From Proteobacteria bacterium HN_bin10 (GTDB taxonomy: Bacteria > Pseudomonadota > Alphaproteobacteria > Caulobacterales > Aquidulcibacteraceae), in assembly GCA_002083515.1 (NCBI GenBank), contig LWDN01000044.1, positions 6,960-61,932 of the forward strand: a stretch of 54,973 bases of DNA, read 5' to 3'. Within the stretch, counting starts at the first letter, position 1, and the number at the start of each line of letters is the position of its first letter. The notes under the pieces were generated by a model. The model had not been told where the DNA came from. It was given only the letters and a program-made list of their open reading frames with translations, and made no database searches. Positions 15,031-22,466 of the stretch are shown here, in pieces. Both the position numbers and the translations under genes were made by a program.

Positions 15031-15931
15031 GAGCAAGCCTTTGTCTGACCCCAAGGAAAGCGCGCGCGACCGTATGGGCGCCCGCGAATCCAGTCCACCC
15101 TTGGAAACGGGCCTTTATGTGGTCGCGACCCCGATCGGCAACCTCCGCGATATCACCCTGCGCGCGCTCGATGTTCTGGGCGGCGCCGACCGTGTCTATG
15201 CCGAAGACACCCGTGTCGCCGTCAAGCTGCTCGACGCCTACGGCTTGAAACCTCGGCTCGCGTCGTATCACGAGCACAACGCCGAACCTGTGCGGGATGT
15301 CATTCTCGACGCGCTAGGCAGGGGCGAGCGGGTGGCGCTCATCTCGGATGCCGGAACGCCGCTCGTCTCCGATCCGGGCTTCAAGCTCGCGCGCGCGGTC
15401 ATCGAGGCGGGCTATCGCGTGTTTCCGATACCGGGGCCATCGGCGCTGCTCGCGGGCCTAGTAGTGTCGGGGCTGCCGACGGATCGCTTCATGTTCGCGG
15501 GCTTCCTGCCGTCCAAACCAACCGCGCGGCGCACCGCGCTTGCGGAATTGGCCGAAATCGACGCGACACTGATCTTCTACGAGTCCGGGCCGCGCCTGAT
15601 CGAATCGCTGGCCGATATGGCGGAGACGCTTGGCGCCCGTCCGGCGGCGGTGGCGCGGGAGCTCACCAAACTGTTCGAAGAGACCCGACGTGGATCGCTC
15701 GAGGAGCTTGCCCAACATTATGCCGAGGCGGGCGCGCCGAAAGGGGAGATTGTGATCGTCGTCGGCCCGCCCGCCCGCGCCGAAGAAGCCAGCGACGAAG
15801 CGCTCGATGCGTTTCTGGAAGGCGTTCTGGAGCGCGGCGTCAAGGAAGCGGCGAGCGAAGCGTCGCGCACGCTCGGCGTGCCGCGCAAGCGCGCCTATGC
15901 GCGCGCGCTGGCGCTCAAGGACCGCGCGTGA
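15029..15931 (+). CDS. rsmI: 16S rRNA (cytidine-1402-2'-O)-methyltransferase RsmI
   Basis: SAM-dependent tetrapyrrole-methylase-fold enzyme that 2'-O-methylates C1402 of 16S rRNA. It has 300 residues from the ATG at 15029. Hallmarks are GLYVVATPIGNLRDITLRAL, VYAEDTRVAVKLL, SYHEHN, ALISDAGTPLVSDPG, PIPGPSALLAGLVVSGLP, FAGFLPSK and ELTKLFEE. A second ATG at 15074 (MGARESSPP) is possible and would remove the overlap with the divergent lipoprotein gene. The stop overlaps the yraN GTG start (GTGA). The order LpoA-like, rsmI, yraN, BON lipoprotein matches the E. coli neighbourhood. Confidence 0.95.
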   Translation: MSKPLSDPKESARDRMGARESSPPLETGLYVVATPIGNLRDITLRALDVLGGADRVYAEDTRVAVKLLDAYGLKPRLASYHEHNAEPVRDVILDALGRGERVALISDAGTPLVSDPGFKLARAVIEAGYRVFPIPGPSALLAGLVVSGLPTDRFMFAGFLPSKPTARRTALAELAEIDATLIFYESGPRLIESLADMAETLGARPAAVARELTKLFEETRRGSLEELAQHYAEAGAPKGEIVIVVGPPARAEEASDEALDAFLEGVLERGVKEAASEASRTLGVPRKRAYARALALKDRA

Positions 15932-16293
15932 GTCGCGAACGCGCCGAGCGCCGCGGGCGCGTGGCCGAGTGGGTCACGATGCTTTTCCTCATGTGCAAAG
16001 GTTATCGCATCCTCGGCCATCGCCTGCGCACGCCGTACGGCGAAGTGGATGTTGCGGCCTGGAAGGGCGGCGTGCTGGTCATCGTCGAGGTCAAAGCCCG
16101 CAACACGTACGACGCCGGCGCCCATGCGGTGACGCCGACCGCGCAACAGCGCATCGCACGCGCCGCGCAAGTGCTTGCCGGGCGTTGGCGTCTTACTGGC
16201 GCGCCGATGCGCTTCGATCTGGTAGTGGTTGGTTCAAGTCTGTTGCCAAGGCATGAACGCGGCGCCTGGTGGAACGAACGCGTCGGCGCCTGA
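15928..16293 (+). CDS. yraN: YraN/UPF0102 endonuclease-like protein
   Basis: Protein of 121 residues with a restriction-endonuclease-like fold. The catalytic-type pattern is GYRILGHRLRTPYGEVDVAAWKGGVLVIVEVKARNTYD: E of GEVD, D, and the ExK pair in VEVKAR. The start is GTG at 15928, overlapping rsmI's stop by 4 nt, so it is coupled. The exact function is unknown; relatives have been linked to DNA processing. Confidence 0.9.
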   Translation: MSRERAERRGRVAEWVTMLFLMCKGYRILGHRLRTPYGEVDVAAWKGGVLVIVEVKARNTYDAGAHAVTPTAQQRIARAAQVLAGRWRLTGAPMRFDLVVVGSSLLPRHERGAWWNERVGA

Positions 16294-16334
16294 TTTTAAG
16301 CGTGCCGAAACGATCCAAGTGCAAACTGGCGCAC

Positions 16335-17006
16335 ATGCGCAAAATCGCCGTCCTTCTCGCCGTTTTCGCCGCTTCCGCCGGCGTCAGCGGCTGCATGACC
16401 GCCGCTCTCGGCGCCGCCGCCAGCGTCGGCATCTACGCCGCTCAGGATCGCACCATCGGCGAGGGCATTGATGATGCGGCGGCGTCGCAGCAGGTTAAGA
16501 TGCGCTTGATGGCGGCTGACCGCGCGGCCTTCCAAGAGGTCGATGTCGAGGTCGCAAACGGCAATCTGCTTCTGTCGGGCACCGCGCCGACCGAAGAACA
16601 CAAGCAGGCCGCCGAGACCATCGCGCGCAGCGTGCGCACGATCGATCACATCTACAATGAAATCGTCGTCGGTCAGCCTTCGACCATGATGGTCAACGCG
16701 CAGGACGAACTGATCACCGCGCAAATTCGCGCGCGGTTGACTGCAAGCCCCGCGGTGCGCGCCATCAACGTCAACATCGAGACGTTTCACGGCAACGTCT
16801 ATCTCATGGGGCTGGCGCGCAGCGATTACGAGCTGCGCCGCGCGGCCGAGATCGCGAGTACGGTCGGCGGCGTTCGCCGTGTCGTCTCGTTCATGCAGGT
16901 GCGCGCGCCCGACTTGCCGTATTACGCGCAGGCGCCGGCGGGACCCGAGTTCCGCGGGCCGGACGGCGTGCCCGCCGATGACGGCGCCCCCACCGGGCAG
17001 AACTGA
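16335..17006 (+). CDS. DolP/YraP-like lipoprotein with two BON domains
   Basis: Predicted outer-membrane lipoprotein of 223 residues. A signal peptide (MRKIAVLLAVFAASAGVSGC) ends in the lipobox VSGC. Two BON domains follow, about 55-120 (KMRLMAADRAAFQEVDVEVANGNLLLSGTAPTEEHKQAAETIAR) and about 130-195 (ITAQIRARLTASPAVRAINVNIETFHGNVYLMGLARSDYELRRAAEIA). The tail is Pro/Gly/Ala-rich. E. coli DolP supports outer-membrane integrity at division sites and sits near lpoA-yraN, as here. The start at MRKIAV fits the signal peptide; the longer frame does not. Confidence 0.88.
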   Translation: MRKIAVLLAVFAASAGVSGCMTAALGAAASVGIYAAQDRTIGEGIDDAAASQQVKMRLMAADRAAFQEVDVEVANGNLLLSGTAPTEEHKQAAETIARSVRTIDHIYNEIVVGQPSTMMVNAQDELITAQIRARLTASPAVRAINVNIETFHGNVYLMGLARSDYELRRAAEIASTVGGVRRVVSFMQVRAPDLPYYAQAPAGPEFRGPDGVPADDGAPTGQN

Positions 17007-17059
17007 ATCGGACCGCATTTTCTAGGCTGCTTGGCGCGACCCATTCAGAGGCGTAGGGT

Positions 17060-17105
17060 ACGGTCCTCAGACGGCTTGCAGCCATCCGCCCGGACCGTTC
17101 TTTTT
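17060..17105 (+). terminator. Probable intrinsic terminator after the BON lipoprotein gene
   Basis: The arms acggtcc (17060-17066) and ggaccgt (17092-17098) enclose a 25-nt loop holding a short internal stem (ggc ttgca gcc). A T-rich tail, ttcttttta, follows. The 164-bp gap holds no gene. The remainder should carry the comM promoter. Confidence 0.5.
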
Positions 17106-17170
17106 ATGTTGCCTATTTGTTCCGATCCTGTACAGTCCACGGCGTCGCTTGTGGATAAAGGGCGGGCGTC

Positions 17171-18691
17171 ATGCAGACATGTGCAACGGCGACGACAATA
17201 GCTTTTGCCGGCCTCGAGGCGCGCCGGATCGAAGTGCAGGTGCAAATGACGGGCGGGCAGCCCGGCATCGTCATCGTCGGCTTGGGCGACAAAGCTGTCT
17301 CGGAATCGCGAGAACGGGTTCGCGCCGCCTTCGCCTCGATCGGTCTTGCGATCCCAGCGGGGCGATTGGTCGTGAACCTCGCGCCGGCCGATTTGCCGAA
17401 AGAAGGAACCCATTACGATCTGCCGATCGCGCTCGCCATGATGGCCGCAATTGGCGCGCTGCCGCACGATGCGCTCGACGGCGTCGTTTGCTTCGGCGAG
17501 GTCGGGCTCGATGGCGCGCTCGCGCCCGCGCCAGGCGCGTTGCCGGCGGCGATGGCGGCGCACGCCATGGATGCGGCGCTCATCTGCCCCGAAGCATGCG
17601 GCGCCGAAGCGGCATGGGCCGGCGGCGAAGTGATCGCCGCGCCAACCTTGCTCTCCCTGGTCAATCACTTTCGCGGCGGCGCGGCGCTGAAACCGCCAGA
17701 GCGCGGCGATCTGGTCAGCGGCGCGGCCGTGCCCGATTTGCGCGACGTACGCGGGCAAGAGCAGGCCAAGCGCGCGCTCGAAATTGCCGCGGCGGGCGCA
17801 CACAATATCTTGTTTGTCGGTCCGCCGGGCGCGGGCAAGTCGATGCTGGCGCAGCGTCTGCCTGGGTTGCTGCCGCCGCTCACGTCGGAGGAATTGCTCG
17901 AAGTCTCGATGCTGCATTCGGTGGCGGGACTGCTTGAACGCGGGCAATTGACCCGTACCCGACCATTCCGCGCGCCGCACCATTCGGCCTCGATGGCGGC
18001 GCTCGTCGGCGGCGGCTTGCGCGCCAAGCCCGGTGAGATCAGCCTCGCCCACCAGGGCGTCTTGTTTCTCGACGAGCTGCCGGAATTTTCGCAACAGGCG
18101 CTCGATGCGCTGCGCCAGCCGCTCGAAAGCGGCAGCGTGCTGATCGCGCGCGCCAATCATCACGTGACGTATCCGGCGCGCATCCTGCTTGCCGCGGCGA
18201 TGAATCCGTGTCGCTGCGGCGGCGGTCCTGGCGCCGGCATGTGCCGGCGCGGGCCGCGTTGCGCGATCGAGTACCAGGCGCGGCTGTCCGGCCCGCTGCT
18301 CGACCGCATCGACATCCAGCTCGACGTGCCGCCGGTCACCGCAGCGGATCTTGCGTTGCCGCCGCCGGTTGAGGGAACGGCGGAAGCGGCGGCACGCGTC
18401 AGCCGCGCACGCGAAGCGCAAAACGCGCGCGCCGCCGGCCTCAACTCGGCGCTCGATCTTGAATCGCTGGAACGCGTGGCGGCGCCGGATGCGGCGGGCG
18501 CGGCCTTGCTCTCCAAAGCAGCCGAGTCGCTGGCGCTGTCGGCGCGCGCCTATCACCGCACCCTCAAAGTCGCCCGCACCATCGCCGATCTCGACGGCTC
18601 GGAGGCGGTGCGGCGGGTTCATGTCGCCGAAGCGTTAAGCCTGAAGCGGCAATGGGCGAGCGCGGACCAGGGTTTCGCCAGGGTTTCTTAA
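17171..18691 (+). CDS. comM: YifB/ComM family Mg-chelatase-like AAA+ ATPase
   Basis: AAA+ helicase family; ComM promotes branch migration during integration of transforming DNA. It has 506 residues. The N-terminal Lon-like ChlI domain (about 20-145) contains GQPGIVIVGLGDKAVSESRERVRAA and LAPADLPKEGTHYDLPIAL. The central ATPase has Walker A GPPGAGKSML, Walker B GVLFLDELPEF, and the zinc-like CRCGGG...CRRGPRC cluster. The C-terminal Mg_chelatase_C region contains LSARAYHRTLKVARTIADLDG. No competence genes are in the window. It lies 24 bp before the hybrid kinase gene on the same strand. Confidence 0.94.
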   Translation: MQTCATATTIAFAGLEARRIEVQVQMTGGQPGIVIVGLGDKAVSESRERVRAAFASIGLAIPAGRLVVNLAPADLPKEGTHYDLPIALAMMAAIGALPHDALDGVVCFGEVGLDGALAPAPGALPAAMAAHAMDAALICPEACGAEAAWAGGEVIAAPTLLSLVNHFRGGAALKPPERGDLVSGAAVPDLRDVRGQEQAKRALEIAAAGAHNILFVGPPGAGKSMLAQRLPGLLPPLTSEELLEVSMLHSVAGLLERGQLTRTRPFRAPHHSASMAALVGGGLRAKPGEISLAHQGVLFLDELPEFSQQALDALRQPLESGSVLIARANHHVTYPARILLAAAMNPCRCGGGPGAGMCRRGPRCAIEYQARLSGPLLDRIDIQLDVPPVTAADLALPPPVEGTAEAAARVSRAREAQNARAAGLNSALDLESLERVAAPDAAGAALLSKAAESLALSARAYHRTLKVARTIADLDGSEAVRRVHVAEALSLKRQWASADQGFARVS

Positions 18692-18715
18692 CCGCGCGCG
18701 GGCTTGATCTGCCCC

Positions 18716-20515
18716 ATGGCACAGCCAGCCGCAGCGCTCGCCTTTGACGCCTTTGACGTCTTGCCCGACCCGGTCGCGGTGCTGGCGGCCGATGGCGCAT
18801 TGCTCCGCGCCAATGCGGCGTTTCGGGCGACGTTTCGGCAATGGATCGGCCCGCAGCGTCCGCCCTGGGGCAGAATCCAGCCGCCCGCTTTCGCAAATGG
18901 CGAGCGCCGCTTCGTGGCGCCAGCGCCGGACGGGCGGCGTTTCGAGTGGGTCGAGCGCGTGCTCAACGACGGCGCACGTTTGGTCTTGGCGCACGACATC
19001 AGCAGTCACGTGCGCGCCGCCGAGGAAGCCCTGCGTGCCAAGACCACCTTGTTTGCGACGCTCACCCACGAATTGCGCACGCCGCTCAACGGCATATTGG
19101 GCATGGCGGGTCTGCTGGAGCTGGGCGCGCTTGAGCCGAGTGCTCAGACTTATGTCGGCGCCATCAAGCAATCGGGCGAATTGCTGCTCGAATTGATCAC
19201 GGAAATTCTCGAATACTCGCGCCTGGAGGCGGGGCGGGTCGAACTCGAGTCCGCGCCGTTCGATCCGGAAGCGACGATGCAGGACGTGGCGGAGTTGTTG
19301 TCGCCGCGCGCGTTCGACAAAGGTCTGGAGGTTGCCGTGTCGGTGCGCGCCGATGCGCCGGCGCGCGTCATCGGCGACGAGGGGCGGCTGCGGCAGATTC
19401 TCTTCAACCTTGCCGGCAACGCCGTGAAGTTCACCGAATCCGGCGGCGTCGCGCTGGAGATGGCGCCGCGGCCGAATGGCCGCCTGCGCTTCAATGTGCG
19501 CGATACCGGTTTCGGCGTGCCGCCCGACAAGCAGGCGCTGATCTTCGAGGAATTCACGCAGGCCGATGCCGGCGTCGCCCGGCGCCACGGCGGCGCCGGC
19601 CTCGGTCTGGCGATCGTGAAGAAACTGGCGCGCGCCATGGGTGGCGAAGTAGGCCTGACGTCGAGCCCCGGCGCCGGCGCAATTTTTTGGGTGGAGCTGC
19701 CGTTCCCAACCGCCGAAACACAAGCGCCATCGCCGCTCATGCTGACGGGTCTGCGCGTGTCGGTGGTGAGCCGATCGCCGCTGCTGACGCAAAGCTTGCG
19801 CGGAGTCTTAATCTCGCTGGGCGCGATGCCGGCGGAACGCGACAGTCGCCCCGACGCAATTCTGATCGACTGGCGCGATGACATCGATGGCGAAGAGATC
19901 GATGCGCTGAAGCGCAGCGCGCGCGCGTTGATTGCGCTGGCGCCGCAGGAGCGCCGCCAGGCGATCGCGGCCTGTCGCGCGGCTGGCATCGAGCATTACG
20001 CGCTGAAGCCGGTGCGTAGGCGCTCGCTGGCGCAGCGGATCAAGGCAGCACTCGGCGAGGGTGAACCGCCGCCGCCGGAACCCCGCCGCATCGACCAGGC
20101 GCCGCCGCAAATCCTGGCGGGGCTGCGGGTGCTGATCGCCGAGGACAATCCCATCAACGCGCTGCTGGCGCGCACTCTGCTGACGCGCGCCGGTTGTGTC
20201 GTGACCAGCGTGCAGGACGGGCAGGAGGCCGTGACCGCCGCCAGCGCCGCCGCCTTCGATCTCATCCTGCTCGACATCCGCATGCCGCGCCTCGACGGTT
20301 TCGAGGTCGCCAGCCGCATTCGCGCCGCTCAGGGGCCGTCCGCCGGCGCGCCGATCGTGGCGCTCACCGCCGACGCCGGCGAAGCGGAGCGGGCGCGCGC
20401 CGCCAAGGCGGGCATGGACGATTTCATCACCAAACCGATCGACGCCCAGCGCCTGCTTGCTGTCGCGGCGCGCTTTACGCAACGCCCGAACCCGGCCACG
20501 TTCGGCGGCGAGTAA
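18716..20515 (+). CDS. Hybrid sensor histidine kinase with degenerate plus functional receiver domains
   Basis: Soluble hybrid kinase of about 599 residues. It has a PAS-like input domain (about 10-100) with no TM helix. HisKA carries the phospho-acceptor H118 in FATLTHELRTPLNGILGM. HATPase_c (about 225-335) carries NAGNAVKFT-like N box, DTGFGVP and GAGLGLAIVKKL. A receiver-like module (about 342-445) keeps an Asp (D385 in LIDWRD) and LKP but has lost the acidic pair (VVSRSP). A complete receiver (about 463-580) has EDN (E476, D477), D520 in LLDIRMP, T in ALTAD and K in TKP. The target is not evident. I used the ATG at 18716; a TTG at 18704 is also possible. Confidence 0.9.
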   Translation: MAQPAAALAFDAFDVLPDPVAVLAADGALLRANAAFRATFRQWIGPQRPPWGRIQPPAFANGERRFVAPAPDGRRFEWVERVLNDGARLVLAHDISSHVRAAEEALRAKTTLFATLTHELRTPLNGILGMAGLLELGALEPSAQTYVGAIKQSGELLLELITEILEYSRLEAGRVELESAPFDPEATMQDVAELLSPRAFDKGLEVAVSVRADAPARVIGDEGRLRQILFNLAGNAVKFTESGGVALEMAPRPNGRLRFNVRDTGFGVPPDKQALIFEEFTQADAGVARRHGGAGLGLAIVKKLARAMGGEVGLTSSPGAGAIFWVELPFPTAETQAPSPLMLTGLRVSVVSRSPLLTQSLRGVLISLGAMPAERDSRPDAILIDWRDDIDGEEIDALKRSARALIALAPQERRQAIAACRAAGIEHYALKPVRRRSLAQRIKAALGEGEPPPPEPRRIDQAPPQILAGLRVLIAEDNPINALLARTLLTRAGCVVTSVQDGQEAVTAASAAAFDLILLDIRMPRLDGFEVASRIRAAQGPSAGAPIVALTADAGEAERARAAKAGMDDFITKPIDAQRLLAVAARFTQRPNPATFGGE

Positions 20516-20534
20516 GCGGGGCGGAGACCGGCGC

Positions 20535-22301
20535 ATGTCAAATGTAAGCTCAACCGCCGCTGCACCCAAGCGCACGACCTGGGACGCGCTCGCGGTCTTC
20601 CTCGAACGGCGCAGCCTGGTGATGCTGATGCTGGGGTTCGCAGCGGGCCTGCCGAACCTGCTGCTCTACGACACCATCTCCGCCTGGATGCGGCAGGCGA
20701 AACTGCCGCTCGATGTCATCACCTTGTTCAGTTTGGTGACCATCACCTACGCGATCAAGTTCCTGTGGGCGCCGATCGTGGATCGCGTGCGGATACCGGT
20801 GCTCTACCAGCTGTTCGGCAAGCGGCGATCCTGGATGCTGTTGGTGCAGATCGGAATCGTGTTCGGCATCTGGGCCATCGCCATCAACATGCCCACTGTT
20901 TCGGCGGCCGTTGCGGGCGGGGTCGAAGGCGCCGTGCAGCCCGATCCCGACATCAGTCTCATCGGCGTTGTCGCCGTTCTCGCGGTGATGACGGCGGTGT
21001 TCGGCGCAACCCAGGATATCGCTATCGACGCATGGCGTATCGAGGTCGCGGCCGTCGAGCGTCAGGGCGTGATGGCCGCAGCGTACCAATGGGGTTACCG
21101 ACTCGCGGTTGTCGTCTCTGGAGCGGCGCCGCTCTTTCTCGCCTCGCGCATTGGCTGGACCGCAGCCTACGCGGCGATGGCGATCGTCATGGGCATCGGC
21201 ATTTTGGGCGTGCTGCTGGCGCCGCGTGAGCGGAGCGTCGAGCCGAAGCCGTTTCCGCCGGCGACAACGCCATTGTGGATGGAGGCGACCGAGTGGATCG
21301 TCCGGATTGCGCTCTTGGCGTTCGGCGCCTGTTTCATTGGCGCGGGCCTTTCGGGCAAACCCGAGCCGCTCAGTTTCATGTTCCCTTGGATCGGCTTGGC
21401 CGACGCCGCGCCAAGCTTCGCCGAGTTCTGGACCAGCAAGCCATGGGGCGCGATGTGGCAGGTTTTTGCCGTCGCCGTCGGCTTGGCCATTGTCGCGTTC
21501 GCGACCTATCCGATGTTCAAGTCGCGGCCGAGCGCCTATTTCGCCGGCACTTTGAAAGAACCGCTCGAGGATTTCTTCAAGCGCTACAGCGGCACCGGCG
21601 CACTGATCCTGGCGATGATCTGCGTCTATCGCATCGCGGACTTCGTGCTCAATCTGATGACCGCTTTCTATGTCGATGTCGGTTTCTCGCTCGATGAGAT
21701 CGCCGGCGCGCGGAAGTTGTTCGGCGTGCTCATGTCGATGGCTGGGATTGGATTTGGCGGCTGGCTGGTCGCTAGATTCGGGCTAATGCGGTCGCTGGTC
21801 GTCGGCGCCATCGTCCAGCCGTTGTCGAATATCGCCTTCGGCGGCCTGGTCTTCACTGGCCCGTGGCTGCCGGGGCTCTACATCTGCATCGCCATCGACA
21901 ACGTGTCGGCAGGCATCGCCGGCACGGCGCTCATCGCCTACATGTCGAGCCTCACCAGTCTTGGTTTCACCGCGACGCAGTATGCGCTGTTCTCGTCGCT
22001 CTATGCGTTGCCGGGGAAGATCCTCGCGGCGGTGTCTGGGCGGATTGTCGAAGGCGCCACTGCGGCTGCCGCGGCGGGGGAGAGCGAGTGGCTGCGCGGC
22101 TGGTTCATCAATATGTCGCCGACGGCGTTTGCGCATCTGGTGCAGGAGCGCGGCATTCCAGCGGAATCGTTCGCCGCGGGCTACATGACCTTCTTCATCT
22201 ATTCCGGCGTGATCGGCGTCGGCGCGCTCATCTTCGCGCTGGCGGTGATGCGTCGTTCGCCGCCAGCCGCTGAGAACAGCGAAGCGCCCGCGCCGGCCTA
22301 A
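20535..22301 (+). CDS. AmpG-like MFS permease
   Basis: Inner-membrane transporter of about 588 residues in the AmpG branch of the MFS, which imports GlcNAc-anhydro-muropeptides for peptidoglycan recycling. Hallmarks are the N-terminal GFAAGLPNLLLYDTISAWMRQAKLPLDVITLFSLVTITYAIKFLWAPIVDRV and the FGATQDIAIDAWRIEV motif (AmpG DAWR). Around 14 hydrophobic segments are present with a larger central loop (about 235-300). It is longer than E. coli AmpG (491) because of this loop and an extra helix pair. I used the ATG at 20535. It lies 19 bp behind the hybrid kinase. The stop codon is inside a strong palindrome. Confidence 0.82.
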   Translation: MSNVSSTAAAPKRTTWDALAVFLERRSLVMLMLGFAAGLPNLLLYDTISAWMRQAKLPLDVITLFSLVTITYAIKFLWAPIVDRVRIPVLYQLFGKRRSWMLLVQIGIVFGIWAIAINMPTVSAAVAGGVEGAVQPDPDISLIGVVAVLAVMTAVFGATQDIAIDAWRIEVAAVERQGVMAAAYQWGYRLAVVVSGAAPLFLASRIGWTAAYAAMAIVMGIGILGVLLAPRERSVEPKPFPPATTPLWMEATEWIVRIALLAFGACFIGAGLSGKPEPLSFMFPWIGLADAAPSFAEFWTSKPWGAMWQVFAVAVGLAIVAFATYPMFKSRPSAYFAGTLKEPLEDFFKRYSGTGALILAMICVYRIADFVLNLMTAFYVDVGFSLDEIAGARKLFGVLMSMAGIGFGGWLVARFGLMRSLVVGAIVQPLSNIAFGGLVFTGPWLPGLYICIAIDNVSAGIAGTALIAYMSSLTSLGFTATQYALFSSLYALPGKILAAVSGRIVEGATAAAAAGESEWLRGWFINMSPTAFAHLVQERGIPAESFAAGYMTFFIYSGVIGVGALIFALAVMRRSPPAAENSEAPAPA

Positions 22302-22375
22302 AGCCTCGCGCTTTGAATGCGACTATAGCGCCAGGGATCGAACCCCGTGTCGCATTCAAAGTGCAAAGAGGCTTT
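22300..22375. repeat. Nested palindrome with tRNA T-arm-like loop
   Basis: Outer arms aaagcctc (22300-22307) and gaggcttt (22368-22375) enclose a perfect 13-bp pair ctttgaatgcgac (22311-22323) / gtcgcattcaaag (22349-22361). The 25-nt loop, read on the minus strand, contains GGGGTTCGATCCCTGG, very like a tRNA T-arm (GTTCGATCC). The rest of a tRNA is absent. It overlaps the permease stop codon. It may act as a terminator, a mobile palindromic unit, or a relic of a tRNA-derived attachment sequence. Confidence 0.6.
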
Positions 22376-22389
22376 AAATTCAGAAGTCT

Positions 22390-22466
22390 CTAGCGCGGCT
22401 TGTGGACTTTAAGTCCGCGCCTCGCCCGCCATCAAACTGAGGCGGACTCAAAGTCCGCCGCGCTAG
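22390..22466. repeat. Second palindromic element spanning the maeB stop
   Basis: The outer pair is ctagcgcggc (22390-22399) / gccgcgctag (22457-22466). Inside are two small hairpins: ggactt-t-aagtcc (22404-22416) and ggcggact-caa-agtccgcc (22441-22459). Its right arm contains maeB's TAG stop (22463-22465). It probably folds downstream of maeB as a terminator or 3' stabiliser. Confidence 0.55.

Noticed and set aside
17045..18622. Long minus-strand open frame opposite comM
   Set aside because: Arg-rich shadow of comM with no recognisable domain.
22324..22348. Possible tRNA gene on the minus strand because of a T-arm-like sequence
   Set aside because: No acceptor stem, anticodon arm or D-arm can be built around it; the flanks pair with each other instead.
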